Positions 15,751-18,441 of a stretch of 18,441 nucleotides of DNA are shown here, in pieces (within the stretch, counting starts at the first letter, position 1; the number at the start of each line of letters is the position of its first letter). The stretch is from CAYRJA01 sp964424455 (GTDB lineage Bacteria; Bacteroidota; Bacteroidia; Chitinophagales; UBA10324). The position numbers and the translations under genes are program-made. Where the stretch lies: contig CAYRJA010000062.1 in the NCBI GenBank assembly GCA_964424455.1, forward strand, positions 1 through 18,441, in the 5' to 3' direction. The notes under the pieces were generated by a model. The model saw only the letters and a list, made by a program, of their open reading frames with translations, was not told where the DNA came from and did not search any database.

Positions 15751-18036
15751 ATGGACACAAACAGAAGCAGGGAGTTAGTTTATTCAGGGTTACTCATTCA
15801 GCAAATCCCCGACATGGCGTGGATAGTGGATGAACGAGGAACTATTTTATTTGTGAATGCAGCTTTCGAACGCATCACCGGCTTTACCGCTCAGGAAGTG
15901 GTTGATAAATCGTCATTTGAATTTTTCTCTAAGGAGGAATTGCCTAATCATCTTGAGCAGATGTTATTGTACTTGTCCGGAAATAATAAAGGCAGGCAAG
16001 AATATTTTGTCTTTAAGATTTTTGATAAATCGGGAAAGACGATTAATGTAGAAACCACAGCTATTAATCTACTTGAAGATGAAAAAATAAAAGGTATTGT
16101 TGTAACTGCCCGTGATTTGGCAGGAAGAAAATCGCTTTACGGAGAAACATCCCGTGAAGAGGAAGAGATAAAGCGGTTTACAAAATTTTTAGAAGAAAAT
16201 CCTTCTCCTGTACTTCGGGTTTCTGCAGAAGGAGAAATTCTGTATAGTAATTCTGCTGCAAAAATTATTATCAGACATATATGCGATGAAGATGGTGTTA
16301 CACTTAACCCAAAATGGAAAAGTATTATTGCCAAACATCTACAATCAGGTGTTACAGCTAATATTGATTTAGATATTGAGGATAAATATTTCTCAATGAC
16401 CATTACTCCTCTGTATGCAAATACTTATCTCAATATTTATGCGTCCGATATTACAGACCGTATTCATTTTCAGAGGGAGTTACTGAATGCAAAGAAAGAG
16501 GCGGAAGAAGCACAACATGCCGGAGAACAATTCCTTGCTAAGATGAGTCACGAAATCCGAACACCAATGAACGGCATCATTGGCTTGACGGATATTTTAT
16601 TGAAAGATGGCGGCAGCAAAGAGCAGTTGGAATATCTCGGACTGATAAAACAATCTGCCGACAACCTGCTGGTGATTATTAATGATATTCTTGATTGGTC
16701 AAAAATACGCTCTGGTAAAATTCAATTTGAAAGTACAGACATCAATCTGCGCGATTTGTTTAAAGTGGTTTATTCAGCCACACTTCCGAAAGCGGCAGAG
16801 AAAAATATTGCTTACAACTATACTATTGATGACAGTATTCCTGAATTTGTGAAAGGAGACTCTGTACGGCTTAATCAGATATTACTGAACCTGATAGCCA
16901 ATGCCATTAAATTTACAGCGAAGGGAAGAATTCAGTTTGGCGCTGCAGTGGTATCAAAAGAGCAAGGAAAAATTCTGTTACAGTTCAAGGTGGAAGACAG
17001 CGGCATCGGTATCGCTGAAAAGGACCAAAGCAGAATTTTTGAATCCTACACGCAGGCAGGAGCAGATACAACACGCAAATTCGGAGGAACCGGTTTAGGG
17101 CTGCCGATTACCAAGCAACTGATAGAGTTGCAGGGTGGAAGTTTACAACTGCAAAGCAAAGCCGGAGTAGGAAGTGTTTTCTATTTCACCCTGCCATTTG
17201 ATATTTCTGAAAAAACAAAAACACCGAAAGCCACAGAACCTCTGAAGGGTTCATCCAAAGAAGAAGTCATTGCTGCAAACGGATTGACCGTACTGTTAGT
17301 GGATGATAATTATATCAACCGCTTGTTAGTAACACACCTGTTACAGCAAAAAGGATATGGTATTATTGAGGCAGAAAATGGTAAAGAAGCTATTGAAAAA
17401 TTGAAGGAAGAAGACATTGACATTGTACTGATGGATATTTCAATGCCCGATATGGATGGACTGGAAGCTACTAAGATTATCAGGGGAATGGAGCCGGCAT
17501 ATATCCGTCAGACACCCATCATCGCAATGACGGCTCATGCATTTCAGGAACAGGTGCAGGAGGCGCTTGCTGCAGGAATGAATGATTATATTTCAAAACC
17601 ATTTAAACCGGAAGAACTGTACAACAAAATTGAAGCGCAACTGAATACTACAGTATCTTCACCGGCAACGATACAAACTAAAGCTACTGTGGAAGAAAAA
17701 CTATACAATCTTGATTTCCTGAATCAGTATTACGACAACGAGGAAGAATTTATAACCAGCATTTTGTCACTTTATGTGAAAGAAACACCGGGAAGTGTTA
17801 TAAAAATTGAAGAATGTCTGAACCGCCGCGACTGGGCAATGCTGAAATCGCTTGTGCATAAAATCAAAACCAATCTGTTAATGATGGGTATAAAAAAAGC
17901 AGAGCCATTTGTGCATGAAGTCGGCAACCTGAAAGTGGAAAATGTTAATGAACAAGTGTTACAGCAATCTTTCCTGTCTTTTAAGGACACAGTCTTGACT
18001 GCAATAAAACAAATTGAAAAAGATAAATTGAAATAG
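15751..18036 (+). CDS. Soluble hybrid histidine kinase: PAS-PAS-HisKA-HATPase-REC-Hpt
   Basis: 761 residues with no membrane segment or signal peptide, so it is a cytoplasmic sensor. PAS 1 (about 15-125) has the typical FVNAAFERITGF. PAS 2 (about 142-238) is more divergent, with LYSNSAAK. The HisKA motif KMSHEIRTPMNG holds the phosphoryl His267. The ATPase has the N box (LNLIANAIKFT), G1 (VEDSGIGI), F box (FESYTQAG) and G2 (GGTGLGLPI). The receiver (about 512-632) has the acidic pair in LLVDDN, phospho-acceptor Asp562 in LMDISMPDMDG and Lys in ISKPFKPEE. A C-terminal Hpt domain (about 650-755) carries LVHKIKTNL with His703. The full His-Asp-His relay is therefore in one chain, but the output regulator is not adjacent. 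A GTG at 15748 precedes the ATG at 15751, and I prefer the ATG after GCAGG. Confidence 0.95.
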   Translation: MDTNRSRELVYSGLLIQQIPDMAWIVDERGTILFVNAAFERITGFTAQEVVDKSSFEFFSKEELPNHLEQMLLYLSGNNKGRQEYFVFKIFDKSGKTINVETTAINLLEDEKIKGIVVTARDLAGRKSLYGETSREEEEIKRFTKFLEENPSPVLRVSAEGEILYSNSAAKIIIRHICDEDGVTLNPKWKSIIAKHLQSGVTANIDLDIEDKYFSMTITPLYANTYLNIYASDITDRIHFQRELLNAKKEAEEAQHAGEQFLAKMSHEIRTPMNGIIGLTDILLKDGGSKEQLEYLGLIKQSADNLLVIINDILDWSKIRSGKIQFESTDINLRDLFKVVYSATLPKAAEKNIAYNYTIDDSIPEFVKGDSVRLNQILLNLIANAIKFTAKGRIQFGAAVVSKEQGKILLQFKVEDSGIGIAEKDQSRIFESYTQAGADTTRKFGGTGLGLPITKQLIELQGGSLQLQSKAGVGSVFYFTLPFDISEKTKTPKATEPLKGSSKEEVIAANGLTVLLVDDNYINRLLVTHLLQQKGYGIIEAENGKEAIEKLKEEDIDIVLMDISMPDMDGLEATKIIRGMEPAYIRQTPIIAMTAHAFQEQVQEALAAGMNDYISKPFKPEELYNKIEAQLNTTVSSPATIQTKATVEEKLYNLDFLNQYYDNEEEFITSILSLYVKETPGSVIKIEECLNRRDWAMLKSLVHKIKTNLLMMGIKKAEPFVHEVGNLKVENVNEQVLQQSFLSFKDTVLTAIKQIEKDKLK

Positions 18037-18130
18037 AAGTGAAACAGCGATTATTATATCAACTTCTGTTACACCCTCAACTAAAGGTTCAAGCGATATT
18101 TATTTTTTGATAACCGGCTGAACAAAATAT

Positions 18131-18170
18131 CCCTCTGCGGTCCCGTAGCAGAAGGTTTTTCGGTACGAAA
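18131..18170 (+). terminator. Probable terminator after the kinase, possibly part of a dispersed repeat
   Basis: TCTGC (18134-18138) pairs with GCAGA (18148-18152) around GGTCCCGTA, and AAGG then TTTTT follow. This is a weak intrinsic terminator for the plus-strand kinase, 98 bases past its stop. The stretch continues with CGGTACGAAA. GTCCCGTA followed closely by TCGGTA reminds me of short interspersed elements I recall from Bacteroidota chromosomes. That resemblance is from memory and not verified. Confidence 0.4.
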
Positions 18171-18206
18171 CCCTCTGTATTTACTGTAACACCTTTTGTT
18201 CATCTT

Positions 18207-18441
18207 TTACTGTTTTATGAATTTAGTAATTACCCATCCGTCTTTTGTTCTTGCCTTCAGCAGGTACATACCGGGGGGCAGGTGGCTTACATCTATGGAA
18301 GGGATAGGTGATGAATGATAAGGGATAAATAAAACCGTTTGCCCTAACAAATCTGTTACAGTTATTTTATCTCCAATTTGTAATTTGTAATGGTATTGTT
18401 GCATGAAAACTACAAGTAAAGGCAGGTAAGTATAAAAGAAA
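18207..18441 (-). CDS. C-terminal part of a T9SS type A sorting-domain protein (5' part outside window)
   Basis: The minus-strand frame ends at the TAA at 18207-18209 and stays open to the window edge at 18441. The first ATG (18404) is therefore probably internal and the gene starts outside. The last 55 residues show the second half of a type A sorting domain: KITVTDLLGQTV, then DVSHLPPGMYLLKA, then a closing strand with a basic end (VITKFIKQ). The usual YPNP segment is not visible. In its place the frame reads YLPLLVVFMQQYHYK, which could mean a divergent domain, a cargo carrying only a short tail, or a nearby frameshift. The preceding kinase gene converges on it across 170 bases. Confidence 0.6.
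   Translation of the reverse strand, partial: FFYTYLPLLVVFMQQYHYKLQIGDKITVTDLLGQTVLFIPYHSSPIPSIDVSHLPPGMYLLKARTKDGWVITKFIKQ

Larger units (their letters stand above)
323..18360. repeat. Interspersed 7-mer TGTTACA/TGTAACA, 33 copies
   Basis: Manual scan of the plus strand. TGTTACA starts at 920, 1501, 2368, 3554, 3963, 4899, 5295, 5435, 7186, 9748, 10079, 14158, 14614, 16296, 16350, 16976, 17339, 17957, 18067 and 18354. Its complement TGTAACA starts at 323, 653, 1883, 4552, 5496, 5616, 5658, 7375, 9330, 9929, 11175, 15067 and 18185. In TGTTACA orientation the next base is G in 23 of 33 and the preceding base is C or G in 27 of 33. Ten copies are the full CTGT-W-ACAG palindrome. Assuming about 62% A+T, roughly four copies would be expected by chance. 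Five copies are intergenic. The others use Val-Thr (19), Leu-Gln (6) and Cys-Asn (3) frames. I saw no TGTCACA or TGTGACA. Confidence 0.8.

Noticed and set aside
323..18360. Explanation of the iterated word by Val-Thr codon preference
   Set aside because: Nineteen copies do encode Val-Thr, but six are in the Leu-Gln frame, three in the Cys-Asn frame and five are between genes, so codon preference alone fails.
1..18441. CRISPR array, tRNA, rRNA, insertion sequence or prophage
   Set aside because: No direct-repeat array, cloverleaf-like sequence, transposase or phage protein was seen on either strand.

Overview
The window reads as chromosome of a Bacteroidota bacterium, roughly the Cytophaga/Chitinophaga side of the phylum. 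The evidence is an A+T-rich composition; three proteins ending in type A sorting domains of the type IX secretion system (T9SS); TAnnTTTG boxes of the Bacteroidota promoter type ahead of several starts; and typical genes (a GH3-family acyl-adenylating enzyme, an Omp28-like secreted protein, a fused gamma-alpha KorA with KorB). There are no rRNA or tRNA genes, no CRISPR array, no insertion sequence and no sign of prophage. It looks like ordinary core and accessory chromosome.

Layout: 1-389 is the 3' end of an unrecognised gene. 612-1826 is a secreted alpha/beta-hydrolase with a T9SS tail. 1952-2338 is a DUF302 protein preceded by two adjacent palindromes. On the minus strand follow an eight-helix membrane protein (2382-3314), a GluR0-type ligand-gated potassium channel (3480-4583) and the NAD-dependent DNA ligase LigA (4671-6776). 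On the plus strand come a GH3-family enzyme (7031-8569) and a LysE-family exporter (8688-9326). On the minus strand korA-korB (9341-12250) encode 2-oxoglutarate:ferredoxin oxidoreductase. Divergent from korA is a secreted protein made of ten repeats of about 35 residues (12414-13502). It converges, across a bidirectional terminator, on a large Omp28-like/T9SS protein (13570-15489). A soluble hybrid histidine kinase (PAS-PAS-HisKA-HATPase-REC-Hpt) fills 15751-18036. The window ends inside the tail of another T9SS protein on the minus strand.

How the genes relate: most look like independent transcription units. korA-korB is a clear two-gene operon for ferredoxin-linked central metabolism. GH3 plus LysE is a plausible make-and-export pair. 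The three T9SS proteins would be secreted or surface-anchored through machinery encoded elsewhere. The kinase carries a full His-Asp-His relay but has no response regulator beside it.

The most unusual feature lies above gene level. The 7-mer TGTTACA/TGTAACA occurs 33 times by manual count, against about four expected by a hand estimate. It is in both orientations, in all three codon frames and between genes, with the extended form (C/G)TGTTACAG. This is the behaviour of a genome-wide iterated word, such as cyanobacterial HIP1 or DNA-uptake sequences, rather than of codon bias. Several intergenic copies form inverted pairs at gene ends or just ahead of a gene.
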